A DNA stretch of 64,000 nt, from contig JAGYXB010000051.1 of assembly GCA_022495005.1 (NCBI GenBank), positions 744,001 through 808,000 of the forward strand. Direction: 5' to 3'. This document shows, in pieces, positions 26,113 through 38,889 of this stretch. The translations under genes and the position numbers were made by a program. The notes under the pieces were generated by a model, which was not told where the DNA came from, made no database searches, and worked only from the letters and a program-made list of their open reading frames with translations. Every line of letters begins with the position of its first letter. Position 1 is the stretch's first letter. This DNA is from Rhyacophila brunnea (lineage: Eukaryota; Arthropoda; Insecta; Trichoptera; Rhyacophilidae).

Positions 26113-28221
26113 CTATGTGTATGTCATTGAAATAGATAAGGTGGTTGCTTCGTCAGGAGGTATTAAATGCTTTAAAAGATGCCTATCTTTCACAATATGA
26201 GTAAATAAAGTGTTAACAATTAAATAAAAACCTTAACATTTTGCTATACCTACCTAATTGTACGTAACATTTAATTGTAGTTTAGCACATAACCAAAACT
26301 GAAAAAAAGACGTCATGCACAGTCAAAAATGAGATGGTTGGACTACCCAAGACATTTGGACAAGCACTAACAAGGTTCTGCATAGGTAAATCATTTTACA
26401 ATGGTACCATAGCCGTGTAGCGTTCCACTTAACCCAGCCATGACTCAGTCCATTGCAGGCCTCGGTAGAAGGCACACGCATTACACACTCATGCACACAA
26501 ATCTAAATTATCTTCTTTATTTAATCAATCAAGTCAAATGCGTTCACACGTGTTTCACTAATAACCCACCTACCACACCCTCTAATACCACACTCATAGG
26601 AGATTCCCATGTGTTTTGGTATCATTTGTTACAATGCCTATTTCAATGCTAGCAGGCAATACCAATACCACTGCAAACTTTTGCCATTGTAGAAAGTAAC
26701 GAATTCTTTATTAATTTAAAATTAATATAACAATACAATATATTAGTTAGAACAAAGCTTAAAATCTTTAAAATAAATTATTTAATAATAAAAAAGGCCA
26801 AAACAAAATAAATGGCAAAGTATGTAAAATTAAATGGTGTAAGTATGTAGTGTAAGTACATAATATTATATATTATATACCATTAAACTAAAAAATATAA
26901 AACTATCGATATACCTACTAGGTTTCCCTATATAGAATATATACAATATAGAGGTATATAGAATTCTTCCTCCTGGATACCTCAAGAGTACCTAAAACAG
27001 AGACTGCGTTACCTTTTTGGCTTTCTATCTTATTCACTGTCGCAGGTACTCAGTTTAACGGCACTCACCAATTTTGCTACGGCCGTATGTTGTATCTTAA
27101 CCACTGGGGAATGCCAAAAGAAATGGTGTATTTAAAAAAAACACTACCTTATTCTTTAGTCAATGATTATTATAAAGCAATCATTATTCGTAGGATGTTT
27201 ATCACACTTGAATGGTCAAAGACATAGCTTATAATGAGTATCTTTAGAATTATCTTCAAATGTGTTAATCTTGCCCATTTTTTGAATAATAAAATGCCTA
27301 ATTCTTGTCAAATTTGGGATCACAGAGATTATCAATATAATTTTTTATCGTAAATATTTTACTAAAATTATCTCGTACATAAATTATACTAATGGTTTTA
27401 TAAATGCGTTTAAAATTAATAAATGTAAAAAAATTTAACATCACTGCACATGCATGTACTGAAATATGACTATATTCTAAAACATTAGAGCGAGAGGTTT
27501 AAAAGAATACTATTTTATGTAATAAAAATACTTTATGCAGTCATCAAATGCTTAAAATAAATATAACGGATAATAAGGCTTCAAAATTATATAAATAGAT
27601 TATCTAGAACGTTTAAGGTATGTCCAGGATCATGCTCAAAGCTCAATTTTGACCCACGCTAAGCACGTCCGCCCTTAATAAATTTGAATTGTGGGGTACT
27701 ACACCGTCCTTTTCGACAAAGTGCCCTAATTTCCTTGTTGCATTGATAGGTATGTCCTAAAAAAATATCTTAGCATTGACTACATACCTATCTGTCGACG
27801 TCATTTTGAAACCAGATTTATAAAGTTATGCATTTTTTCACGGACCTTGGGTTTCAGAGTCTCGTAAGTAAGTGTAGCGCTTAGATATCAACATGAATAA
27901 TATTCAGATCAGTCTGAATCAATTCTGTGCATTTAAATACCTATTTCTAATATATTAAAATTGAAAATAAAGAATCCTAGCCTTACCTATGCGTTTTTGA
28001 GTTTAGTATTTTACTATTTTTTCTGTCATTTATTCTCACAGAATTACTACTTATAGTACTTATGTGTTTTTTCTTTTTTAATCATTTCAATAACTCTCCA
28101 ATACATTCTTAATATCCGTATTTAACATTAGATTTTGATTTACTATGCTTTTTGTGACTGGAAATCTTTTTTTCAACTTAATCATTAAATTATTAGCAGA
28201 TGCAAATAAATTTTTGAGAGG
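26113..28221. other. No gene seen
   Basis: AT-rich noncoding sequence. A faint LINE-like word group around 26300-26360 (cgtcatgcacagtcaaaaatgagatgg) is too decayed to assign. Confidence 0.5.
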
Positions 28222-28440
28222 ACTTGGTATCGGCTAGGAATCAAGGTAACCTAATATCGGTACCTTGATTCAAACCACACAAGCCAATTGCCGTGATAAT
28301 TGCAATTTGAGAAGTAGATATGACGCAGGTGGCTAAAGCATATTGGCCGGAATTCGATGGATGTGAATTTGAGTCCCAGCGACCTATATTTTCTATTATG
28401 TATGTTTATGAGGTGTTTTCAGATTATGTTTGTTCAATAA
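28222..28440 (+). mobile_element. SINE S2 with tRNA-like head
   Basis: GGTGGCTAAAGCATATTGGC and GTGAATTTGAGTCCC mimic A and B boxes; upstream is a stem AATCAAGGTA / TACCTTGATT. The copy at 37505-37740 shares TAGGAATCAAGG, ATTGGCCGGAATTTGAT and a better B box. Confidence 0.5.
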
Positions 28441-29289
28441 AGAATATTACATTTAAAATCTTGTGAATTAGGTAATCATGGAATTTAAAAAGTTGTTTAT
28501 TATACTTACTATATTTTTAGATATTTTATTTCAATTCGAAGCTATTTACGACACAATAAATTAATAAATCACATGACACCATTAAATATTTTTTAACAGA
28601 CGGCATTTGGTTTTAAACTGGCTAACTGTGTGTCATAGACAAGCACGTGAAATATTGATTATTGCGCCAACTATTTCTATTAGGATAATACAAGGACTTT
28701 ACAATTTGCAATGTAAGACTAAAATCCAGGAAACGTTTCCCCTTAGATGGAGATTACCATGGGCCGTCTACAGTAGAATAAATAGACATTTGACATGAAA
28801 GATGTGACCACAGAACTTTCTCAATGATCCCAGAAAACTCCCAAAGAATCTGTAACGATCGTGTATGTAAACAGAACCAAAGCAAATATGAGGACGTTAG
28901 GATATTTCAATTATCTCACAATCTATGAATGTGGCGCTGATGAAGCCTTGTATTCATCTGTCCGCTTGCTGCGCCCAGCTACACCATCAACAATACGTTG
29001 AAAGTCCATAATCAGGGCTAAATTTACCATAGTACTAAAGAAATTACAGCGCAGGTGATTTAGACTGGAAACATCCATAGAAGAATCTTGAGGCTTCTAG
29101 AAGATGGTAGCCTAATTCGAAATACCTACCCATTCAAACCTTCGAATGGCTTTTAGAATAGTTCTTAGTATGTAAAATCAATATATTTTTCTACACTGTC
29201 ATGAATAAAAATCACCGACCAATCAGACAAAATTGATTAAGTAAGTTCACATGCCACACTTCAGACTCTATTGACATTACAAAAGGGGA
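28441..29289. other. Unassigned, possibly an old repeat
   Basis: 28600-29160 is less AT-rich than its flanks and reads like decayed mobile DNA, but no protein motif or paired end could be recognised. Confidence 0.35.
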
Positions 29290-29470
29290 ACAAATTTTTG
29301 ATGTTCTACTTCTTTAGGCGCGTTTGGAAAATCAGATCAGAGTGTATTTTTGGCGTGTGACATTGTAACACATAATTTATTTTTCACGCAAAAATAAACG
29401 CACTCGATTGGATTCGAACCACCGATTTTTCGGTTATCAGCCGAACGCACTACCTTTACGCCACAGTATG
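29290..29470 (-). mobile_element. SINE S3 with well preserved tRNA head
   Basis: On the minus strand A box TGGCGTAAAGGTAGTGCG (29453-29463 core), an anticodon-like arm CGGCTGATAACCG, and a perfect B box GGTTCGAATCC (29410-29420), followed by an unrelated body (TTTATTTTTGCGTG, ATTATGTGTTACAATG). The acceptor arms do not pair, so it is a SINE head and not a tRNA gene. Confidence 0.7.
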
Positions 29471-30128
29471 AAAATTCAATCGTGACGATTATACAGTAAG
29501 TATAATATTATAGTTTAGAATTGTTCCGTTGTCTAGGCAGCGAATTTATTATTGTCGGCCATTTGTAATTCCTTACGTAAACAAACTATTAAACGTCATA
29601 TAGTGGCAGTTGTTACTTTAAAATTAAAAACAACGATAGATAATTATATAATTTAGTAATATAAGTTAAAGTGTATAGAAATAAACCAACGGCGTTCCAA
29701 TAAGCGGTCCTTTTTCTTGAGTGTGTAATTTAACAAGATAATTAAGAGCTAGTCGAAGAATCTACGTTATCACAAGTTTTGTTTTGGTACGCCAAAGAAG
29801 TATAACTTCTAGATAGGTAGATAAGTACACTGTAAGCATGTACAATGAATAATGATATTTTCATCCTAGGGCAACTAGCGAATGTATTAGGTTCTCATAA
29901 AATCCCTGTAGAGTGTAGGTAGTAGATTATGTAGAAAGTTTTTTTTTTTAAATATAAACTTTCTCATATAAGCACTCATTGGGTGACATTTTGTTTATAT
30001 GGAGTTTTCTGAATCTTTCTCATTTCACCATTTTTTTCATTTTCATGAAAAATAATTTTAACTTAAACCCCTTGCACGACACAAAAGAAGAATTATTAGT
30101 TAACTATGTTTCCGAAGTAGGTATCATC

Positions 30129-30489
30129 CAGTGTCGAATAGTGGAGGTAGTCTGTTTAGATCTGATATAAATAGTGTACACTAAACTTTTACAGTGATTT
30201 AATTAAGAGTACCTACGAATTCCAGATAATATTGGTTAGTTTTTTTATAATATGTATGATTTAATGGCATAATAACAAGATATATCATAGATAGATGAAT
30301 ATTTTTTTGTCTATTATCTATTATGGCATGGTTTATGTAGGGTATAATTGAATTTTAAAAACTAATTGACACTATGTGCAATTCGTTCTTCGTTCAATTA
30401 AGAAAATACGTATGACGGTATGACTAACAAAGTTTAGTACATATGTACTGTTTATGTCGGGTCTAACCTGTCTCCACTTTTTGCCACTG
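30129..30489. mobile_element. hAT-like nonautonomous element, family H1 copy 2, with intact target duplication
   Basis: Same family as 681-1253 (shared ATAAATAGTGTACACTAAAC, ATTGAATTTTAAAAACTAA, ACGTATGAC and a CCACTxTTxGCCACTG end). Flanked by perfect 8-bp direct repeats GTATCATC at 30121-30128 and 30490-30497. 361 bp, no coding capacity, so mobilised in trans by a hAT transposase. Confidence 0.85.
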
Positions 30490-30497
30490 GTATCATC

Positions 30498-31888
30498 TAC
30501 CGGGATGTTCATTCTCGGATATTTAACGCAAAAACTATCGACACGTTATTATAATATAATAATACTTATTTTTCTAAACTTTTTTCTTCTTCTTGTCCTC
30601 TGTCGAACTATGAATCATCAAAAAAGTCTGTTAAGATGCCCCTAAATAGAAGGATCAATGTACTACGTCTCGAACGAACATAAAGTCAATTTTGTTTGCA
30701 TGATATTTACAACAATGGTAAACTTCAATTTCAAACTTTTTACACTATTAAATTTGTCTATTTTTCATACAAAAAAAAAACTGTGATTAATTTGTACCAA
30801 GAAGCTGACAATGAAACTCTTTCTTGCAATTATTTGTCGTATTTTTTATAGACACCTAATTAATCTAGCGCACCTACTATATTATAAAAGAAATGTTTTT
30901 CAAAGGTCTTAAGTGTACTTAGAATAATAAATAATTGTGCGAACGTCACTCACTGTTTATATTTTTATTTAAAAGCCTATACAATAACATTATTAAGGTG
31001 AATGATTTGGCATTATGTTTTTTTTTTTTAAATAATCACGATGATCGATTATAATTTCTCTTTCTTAATAAATCAATGCTTGGATCACTGTAATAAATAA
31101 ATAATTTTAGTTTTTAGCTATCACAATCGTCATCATCAAAGTTTCGTGAAGTGCGGATCTTGGGTCTATAGTGAGTCTATGGGATGAGACCGGGAACTGG
31201 CGACTGTTTCTTATCTGGATACGTTGCGGATGTGTGTCCAACGAGTAATGTTTGTAGCGGAAAACGGTGTTTATTTCAAAATAAGTACAGTGTTGTGAGC
31301 TTACACTGTTCAAATAGATTTTAACTGAACAAGTGATAACGTCCGATCATCATCGGTGATATGCTGAATCTGAATGTTCAGGTATCCACAAATGTTAGCC
31401 AATTCCACCATTTTGTAGCATGACCTGCCTTCTTGAAATTTGGCCAGCTCACTTTTAGTAGGTAAAATTTGTGTTACAATATCATGGACATAAATTAAAA
31501 CTTAATATTATTCTTAACTAAATTGTAGCTTTTCCAGTTATTAGAAGTGGTTCCAGCCTAATTCCCGAAGAAGGGTCAATAGGTATTGCCATCTTCAAAT
31601 AAATAAATATCTCTTATATTAGGCGATTAAGAGATAATAGTATAATAATAATATAATCATTCTATGTATCTGACATTTTTAGCATAAAAATACTCATTAC
31701 TGCAAATAAATGAATCTTTAACAAAATGCTTACGGGCCCTTTTAATTAATTTTGTAATTAACGTGTTAATTTGCATTTGAAAAGTAATTAGCAAAAACAC
31801 AATTTTGTGCGGCTTTTGTTAAGCTATAGGTTAAAGATATACCTAGTTAAATCAATTGTAATTTAAAATAAAATATAAAGTTACTTAG
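30498..31888. other. No gene seen
   Basis: AT-rich; the interval 31140-31400 has more balanced composition but no frame or motif I recognise. Confidence 0.5.
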
Positions 31889-31896
31889 TAATTACC

Positions 31897-32362
31897 TTCT
31901 TCTTCTTATTGTGCCATCCCCTAGCGGAGGTCGGCCACCATCAAGGCGATCTTATCTTTGTCGTCTGCAACCCGGAACATTTCGGTGGAGCTGCACTCGT
32001 ACCAATCACGGAGGTTCTTAAGCCACGAAATGCGGCGCCGTCCTCTGCTACGCTTCCCATTGATCTTTCCTTGAATGACAAGTAAGTTGGGGAATGCTGT
32101 ATTTTTGTCCTCTCATAATGTGGCCGAGGTATTGTAGTTTCCTGGTTTTGATACTACGTAGAACTTCTCGGTCCTTCTCCATTCGATTGAGAACTTCAGC
32201 ACTTGTCACCCGGTCAGTCCAAGGAATTTTGAGGATGCCTCTATACAGCCACATCTCGAAAACTTCAAGTCTCCGTGACATCTCTTGGTTTAGCGTCCAT
32301 ACTTCCATACCATAGAAAAGAATTGAGAGCACATAACAACGTACCATACGCAGTCTCAGACC
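31897..32362 (-). mobile_element. 5'-truncated RTE-clade LINE, with target duplication
   Basis: 8-bp direct repeats TAATTACC at 31889-31896 and 32363-32370 flank the last 466 bp of an RTE-like element on the minus strand, ending in a short AAG-type tail after a TAG. ORF2 C-terminus: ILFYGMEVWTLNQEMSRRLE, MWLYRGILKIPWTDRVT, RKLQYLGHIMRG, then after a frameshift near 32085 GKINGKRSRGRRRISWLKNL and DKIALMVADLR. Truncation on insertion is usual for LINEs. Confidence 0.85.
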
Positions 32363-32804
32363 TAATTACCCAATTCACATAATTTAACTAGTCTCGTTTC
32401 CTTAGAAGAACATATGTGCATTTCTTTTCGTAAAAACGTGAAACAACCTAATATTAGTATTGTTTGTAAACATCTTTGTAAATTTATATAAAACAAACAG
32501 CTTCCCAATCTTAACGACCTTAACGTGCTTTAAATTTTTAATATTAATGGATTAATGAATCTAGAATAAGTTGTAATATTAATATTATAAGGAATATTAG
32601 AATTTAAAACTAGTTAACTAGGTAACTAGCTTCGTGGACTGAACTACTGTTTACTTCATATAATTTGTAACTGTTACGAATTTATTTATTTATTCTACAA
32701 TATTTCTTATTTTATGACAGATCCATTATAACCCAAATAACTGGTACCAATTTACTAACACAAAAGATATAAAAAATAACAATAATATGTTATTCATTAC
32801 CTAC

Positions 32805-33616
32805 GGGAATGGGACGATTTGGCACCGCGAACTGGCCTCCGGCGACTGGCCTCCGGTAATTGGCCGCTGGTACAATCGGACGCCGGCCCAATTGGACGCC
32901 GACCCAATTCGACGCCGACCCAACTGGCCTCCGGGAGATTGGACGCCGCACAGTTGAATTAAATGCGCAAAGGAATAGACGTACGTTACGATTTGTTGGA
33001 GTAAATAAGCAAGTCAGTTTAATATGCTTCTATCTTCTCAGTAGTCGTACCTTATACATTTCGCGCTTGACACATTTTTAATATAGATTGAGAATAATTA
33101 TTATGCCTTATGATGTTTATTAAAAGAAAATAATTCTTCCCTCGCTAAAACTTAAAAATGTGCATAATCAATTAATTTATTGTCTATACATGGGTACTTA
33201 TTTATATTTACAACAAATATTAAAAATAATGTTAGATGTTAGAATGAAAATAACATTATATTTCAGCGTTTTATCGACTTAATATTATAATAAAGCTTAA
33301 ACATGTATATTATTATGCATAAATGCGTATTTTAAGATAGTATGAAATTACAAACAAAATATTAAGTAAGTTATCTGCTAAGTATAAATGTTTCAGTAGT
33401 TTGATTGATAAACTACTTAGGTACTGGGTGCCGGACAAAATCCCGAAGGTCGAAATCCCGAATGCTGAAATCCCGAATGGCCAAAATCCCGAATGCGGCT
33501 GTGCGGCGTCCAATCCTCCCGGATGCCAATTGGGTCGGCGTCCGATTATACCGGCGGCCAATTACCGGAGGCCAATCGCCGGAGGCCAGTTCGCGGTGCC
33601 AAATCGTCCTAGACCC
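32805..33616. mobile_element. Modular foldback element with 8-bp target duplication
   Basis: Perfect direct repeats TTACCTAC (32797-32804, 33617-33624) bracket 812 bp with inverted repeats of about 145 bp (GGACGATTTGGCACCGCG followed by AACTGGCCTCCGGCGA...). The inverted repeats are themselves arrays of 14-16-bp modules (ACTGGCCTCCGG, ATTGGCCGCYGG, AATTGGACGCCGACCC). Next to the right repeat lie four further 15-16-bp modules of type AAATCCCGAATGC (33438-33500). The core is AT-rich and noncoding. An 8-bp duplication and GGG ends allow a MULE-, P- or hAT-related origin; I cannot decide. Confidence 0.85.
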
Positions 33617-33624
33617 TTACCTAC

Positions 33625-34925
33625 CTACCTATTGTACATTGCAAATTGTTAATTAGCTTTCCTTAAAAACGAGGGAACTCTACAGCTGCCTACACACTGA
33701 TTTGAATGTGCATTTTGTGCAAAAATGTACTACTTTATTTTTCGGGTAGGTACCAATAAATTTAATTTTAATAAACATCTGTCTATAAATTGAATAAACC
33801 TGTTTTTTTAACCAATTTTGTTTTTTTGTGGTAATTCTTCTTCGTGTGTCCAATATTAGTGTCATCATGGAAAGACGTGTACTTAAAGAATCTAAACTTT
33901 TCTTAGTGCCTGAATTGAAACTTATTTGTATAAATATATAAATGGTTCTGCGTTATATTTCTAGTATTTATGTAGAATTCATGTAATATATTACCGCTTA
34001 AAAAGTGTCAATTTAAAATGACTATTTAATAAACAAGGAAGGTAGCTCATTGCATGCTATTAACTCAACGTATTTTTAATGAATTGCGTTTTTAATTCAA
34101 CAATAAACGTTTCGCACTTAGCCTGGCGTTTGAGTCTCCGTTTGTAACGCCAAAGCCAGTCACGTCTTGCGTTTTTGTTAGGAAAAATGTGTTTCATTCA
34201 CACCTAGTCTCTAAATCTACTTTTTGTGGAGTTTTATTAGAAATCCACGTTGAATTTTTCCGTAGAAGATGGTTAGTAAATAAAACTCAAATGATGTCAA
34301 CGAACTATACTGGAAGCTCTGCTTTATATATCTATGCTTGAAAAATTGGACAGTGTGTATTAAAAAGAAATCCTCCTATTCTTTATTTATATTATTGGTC
34401 ACAATAAATTACGATACAATAGATAAGTCAGTCTCTTATAAAGGAAAATTAATTAAAGAATTATGAAGGTATAAGATTTAAGCATGTTCAAATTGATTAA
34501 TATTAATTACATACCTACCTAATCCTGATGTTACAATCGTCTATTTTGCGAATTTTATGTGTTTGGGCTGTAGCGAAATTACTATCTCCGCTATAAAAAT
34601 AAAGCATTTTAGGGTGCTTGAACATGATATCGTGCGATATGACACAAATAGAGGTTGTAATCGAGAAATCTCGAGAAATAATCAGAAAAAGTCAATCTCG
34701 AATCTCGAAAAAATATTTTTCGAAATTTCGAGAATACTTCATTTTCAAGAAATCGTCAATGAAATTCTCGAGACATGGAGAAATGACACTTAAGAAAATT
34801 TCATTTCTACGTTTCTATTATTAGTAGTTAGTAAAAATAATTAGGTATAAAATAATTTTATACACGCAAATAATCATTTAATTATGTACCTACTTATATA
34901 AAGTATTATCATATTACATTTATTA
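33625..34925. other. No gene; a dyad-rich patch at 34650-34780
   Basis: 34650-34780 repeats TCGAGAAAT in both orientations (ATCTCGAATCTCGAAAAAAT, TTTCGAAATTTCGAG, ATTCTCGAGAC), as in terminal regions of some DNA transposons. The rest is unremarkable. Confidence 0.45.
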
Positions 34926-35295
34926 AGAGCGTAACATAAGTGAAACGGCAAATAATTTTCAACAGTATGTAGAACGAAATTTCGCAGTCGTTGCCAATCG
35001 GAGACTGACAGTCGAGGTGTGAGCACGTCAATTTGTTTTGTGATGTCGTCGGAGGAATATATTCTTAAATCGTGTAAAGATGACTAAGAAACGTTCCGCA
35101 TGTAGGTACTTGAAAAAGAAAATATGTCAATGAATATACTATTATTATTACGAATATAATAATAAACATAACATTAAAAGGACGCATGTTGAATTTTTAT
35201 GACAAATTATATTTCGTTCGGCTCGCGTCATTTGCACAATCTGCGCATCGCCTAGTCACGATCTTTTTAGACCATGCCTCAGCTGAAGTATAGCC
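34926..35295. mobile_element. Internal part of the CTCGAAATGGA hAT-like family, reversed
   Basis: Reverse complement of the interior of 19358-19930: shared AAGTGAAACGGCAAATAATTTTCAAC, TTAAATCGTGTAAAGAT, GCATCGCCTAGTCACGATCT and CCATGCCTCAGCTGA blocks (each given here in plus-strand reading; the longest is split by a few changes). Both termini are missing. Confidence 0.65.
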
Positions 35296-35424
35296 TTAAA
35301 TAGTATCGCAAAGTTATATAATTTAAAGTGTTAATAATCTTTTAGTATTTTTTTAATTATTAGACCAAATTTGTGGTGTGTTTATCTCACTTAAGTGGTC
35401 GAACCGTCATGTAAGTGGACGTGA

Positions 35425-35535
35425 TCTATTCACCTCTATAAAGAGTGTACAACTCCTTCCAACGACCTCTTCTCGACATAGTCTTTTTAACAGCCCCAAT
35501 CATTCGTTTGAAGACTCTTATCTCAAATATATCCA
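35425..35535 (-). pseudogene. LINE ORF2 C-terminal fragment
   Basis: Minus-strand MDIFEIRVFKRMIGAVKK, then GRWKELYTLYRG matches the pattern L-x-x-FERKILR-x-I-x-G-P-V near the end of many LINE ORF2 proteins. Only about 36 codons survive; a run of T/A follows at the upstream side. Confidence 0.4.
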
Positions 35536-36944
35536 TTTTTTTTAATTTTTATAACAAAAAAAAAAAAGAAGCACAGCATTCCTGAGGCCAAAGCGGTCGA
35601 ATGAGCTTATGGCAGGTAGACGAAAGTAGATAAGTACATAAGTTTCCTGGAGGTGGCCAATACCCACTTTGGGCTGTAGTACCGATGATAAGGAGTAAAT
35701 TTGTTTACCTACATTATTATTATGCACTTGAAACCTTATAATCGTTAGTTGGCCATTATTTTTTATAGGTTGGTATTTTTTTTAAATGAAACGAATTTCA
35801 TCTAATATAACCGCTGAATAGATAAATAATAAAAAGTGTTTTTTTTAGTCTAGATTAAGAATTTCACTCGTTTTATTTACTTTACAAGTATTTACTATCA
35901 AACTAAATCAACTATGGAAAGTGACAGATATGGTTCAAGACAGTGTGGAAGAGAGAGAGTTAAATAGATTATGCGTCAGTGTAAGAAAGTTTATGTGTGC
36001 AATTCGCGAGTCATCTTTTTTACATATTATTATCCACGAAGAAGGAAAAAACTGTTGAAAGTAAAAATAACATATCGTGCGCGGATCGTCAATGAGGCAA
36101 GTTTAGTGACCGAGCATGTCCGCTTACTTATTCACACTTCTTTAGGAAAACCGATAGAACGATTGACAGACATCGCATGAAAAAAGCTACCAATATTTGG
36201 AATAATTTTACTATTTTTAATATTGATATAACAGCGATATGATTCCTAATAACTATTGATATTATAAGGTGTTCAATAAATTTAACATTAATTGAGGTTC
36301 TAATGATTAGTCGAGCCGCGTTTTTCTTGCCAGATTTACCATGCAAAAATACATCTGCCAAATAACTTTAAATCCAACATTTTTTGACACCGCAAACAGC
36401 TAACATTTTCGGAATTATTTTCACTATTCGCATTTCCATACTTCCTTGAAACGAAAGAGGCGCTTACCTTGTCACAAAGTTCTAAAATCTTAAACAGATT
36501 CTAACATATTATTCATAGTCTACGATGAGTGTAAAAACCATTACAAATCCATTAGATACCTACTGTACCTACTTATTTTTCATACATGTAACTAACTACA
36601 AACAAAATGAAAACAGTATTTTCTTTAATTCCCACTCTTTCTACTAAAAGTTTTTTGGATTAAACATTAGGGGCGTCGAAATCAACCTACGCCTGGAGCC
36701 TCCGCGTATCCCAAATCCGGCATCTCGATTGGAAACAGTAAATGAGTATACTTTATTTGCTCTTCACAATGGTAGGTATGATTTTTGGATGGTTATTTGT
36801 AATGTTATCCTCTTCTGAACTTACTTTTAAGCTAATTGGATGGTCGACAATTATTCAGAACGAATATTTCTTATAATAATATGTATGTTTGTGGGGTTTT
36901 CTAAATTATACATGTTCAACAACGAATGCAGTGTGTTCAATAAC

Positions 36945-37370
36945 GCAGAAATTTATTCCAAACATAAACCCTGCCGTTACTCATGCCAGGAACATAAAAA
37001 TATCACACGAACTTACACAGATACTAACAGGCCACGGAGCGGTGCGAGCTTATCTAAAAAGATTTAAATTGAGGCCTGTTGTCCATGTGATGGCAACACA
37101 TTTCAAACTGTATGGTATGTGATCAACGACTGCCCTATACTAGAAAGGGAGCGATGGACTCTCAGAACTCGGTGCAGAGAGCATAAGCATGAAATTGACC
37201 TCCAAAAGCCTCACGAAGTACTAAGCAATATAACAACACAAGAACACTAAGCAAAATTTTCAATCCTGGCCACAAAGAAAATTAAAGATGTAAATGGAGG
37301 AACCTAATTAGCCCCACATCAATGCAACTAACCCACCCAACCACCTTGTACGAAAAAACAAGAGCATGGT
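36945..37370 (+). pseudogene. R1/Jockey-like LINE ORF2 C-terminal relic
   Basis: HELTQILTGHGAVRAYLKRF is the hallmark QLLTGHG-x-F-x-x-YL segment downstream of RNase H, followed after a frameshift by VINDCPILERERWTLRTRC, HEVLSNITTQEH-stop and KFSILATKKIKDVNG. Several stops; nonfunctional. Confidence 0.7.
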
Positions 37371-37504
37371 TATTAATATAAAAAACAAAACAACGAATGC
37401 TACATTCGTAATGCTTGTATACTATCAATTTAATATAAACACAGTTCGATTTAAAATGATTCGCAAGTGCATATTGTAGTTACGTTAAAACTAAAAATTT
37501 GAGA

Positions 37505-37740
37505 GATCTTGCGTCATCTAGGAATCAAGGCACATATTGTTAATTCCTTGTTTTAAAATCGCAAAAAATAGTGGCCAATATTAATGAAATTTGATAGCAT
37601 AGTTATTAGTTAATTACGGTGTGATTGGCCGGAATTTGATCAATACAGGTTCGTATCCCGTTAAAATATACCAATATTCTTACAAAGCATAAAATATTAT
37701 ATGTATAATATGTTTCTTATGTGTTCCAAATTACATATGA
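37505..37740 (+). mobile_element. SINE S2, second copy
   Basis: Shares TCATCTAGGAATCAAGGCAC, TGATTGGCCGGAATTTGATC and CAGGTTCGTATCCCG (B box) with 28222-28440, in the same orientation. Confidence 0.5.
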
Positions 37741-38889
37741 TCAACAGTTTGTTGAAGATCTACCTGTAGGAATTCGTCTGGGAAAAAAATGTGAAGAGAA
37801 TAATATACTTACATAATAGGTTTATAGTGTGACAGCTCACTAACGTTAGAAAGGTATGTGTGTAGCTGGTAGGTACATGCTGTTGAATATTTTATTGTAC
37901 TGCATTCGCGATTTGAATCTTTGTCAGTCAGCCGTGGACGTGATATGACCGCTGACGACGTCTGCCCATGACACTCTCGAGGATTTATAGTTTGCACTCA
38001 ACACAACTGCGACCGTTAGCTAGGTGATACACTTTACTTGAACTTAATATGAAGTCCGCTCACGTAATGAATACCGGCTTTATAGAATAAAACTGCAGAC
38101 GCATAATATTAATAGCCTAAAACGAAGAGTCGGCAGTGAATGTTAGTACCGAATTGTATTTATTTAGATATAACATTCTATTATGTGGATAATCGTCTGT
38201 CCGTAGCCTGTGATATTCAGAGTATTTCGTGGAACATGGAATATCTCCTCAACTAACCAATTCTAGTTTTGTATCCTATCTTGCGCAGATATGACAACCA
38301 TTATTTTTTCCTTCCGATTCGTCACGTTCGTTTTATTTCCTTTTAATAGTTTGAAGAATTTTAGGTAGGTACCTAACTGCGCATGAAGTGTTCGAAGTAA
38401 GCGACATTTCATTTATTTATGAATAATTTGATCTTTTATGGAATTGGCTGAAAAATCCTGCAATGGTATCATTAGGACAAATAAATTATTATAATTTTTT
38501 TATACCCGTTTTTACTTTGCAGTAGTGTAATTCAAAATCAATCCTCGTCTAAGCTGAAGTCTGAATGCCGACGTAATATTTATTTGTATTCAATTAAATT
38601 TCACTTATTTACAGATTAATGAAAACATATTCGCAACATACTTACGTCGGCGTAATATGTGTAAATACTGCACCCGTTTTCTATTCGATCTTTTCCATGT
38701 GGGTAAAGATTGTAATCATCCTGATTTTTTAACACTACAATATGCCACGAAGGCACCAAATGTGGTAGCGAAACACATCACAGAAATACCTTAGATATAG
38801 GTATATTGTGGCTTCACTGGGGATCATACCCGGCACCCTTGGTCTAAAAAGCCAGTGACAAACACATTTGAACTACATTGAAGTTAATG

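Noticed and set aside
29395..29470. tRNA gene
   Set aside because: A and B boxes are good but the acceptor stem does not pair and a SINE body follows; called as a SINE.
35971..36180. 69-codon arginine/lysine-rich frame
   Set aside because: Short, unrecognised, no context.
37809..38050. Possible promoter or exon with balanced composition (TATAAATCC on the minus strand)
   Set aside because: No coding sequence follows it in a plausible direction; too weak to list.
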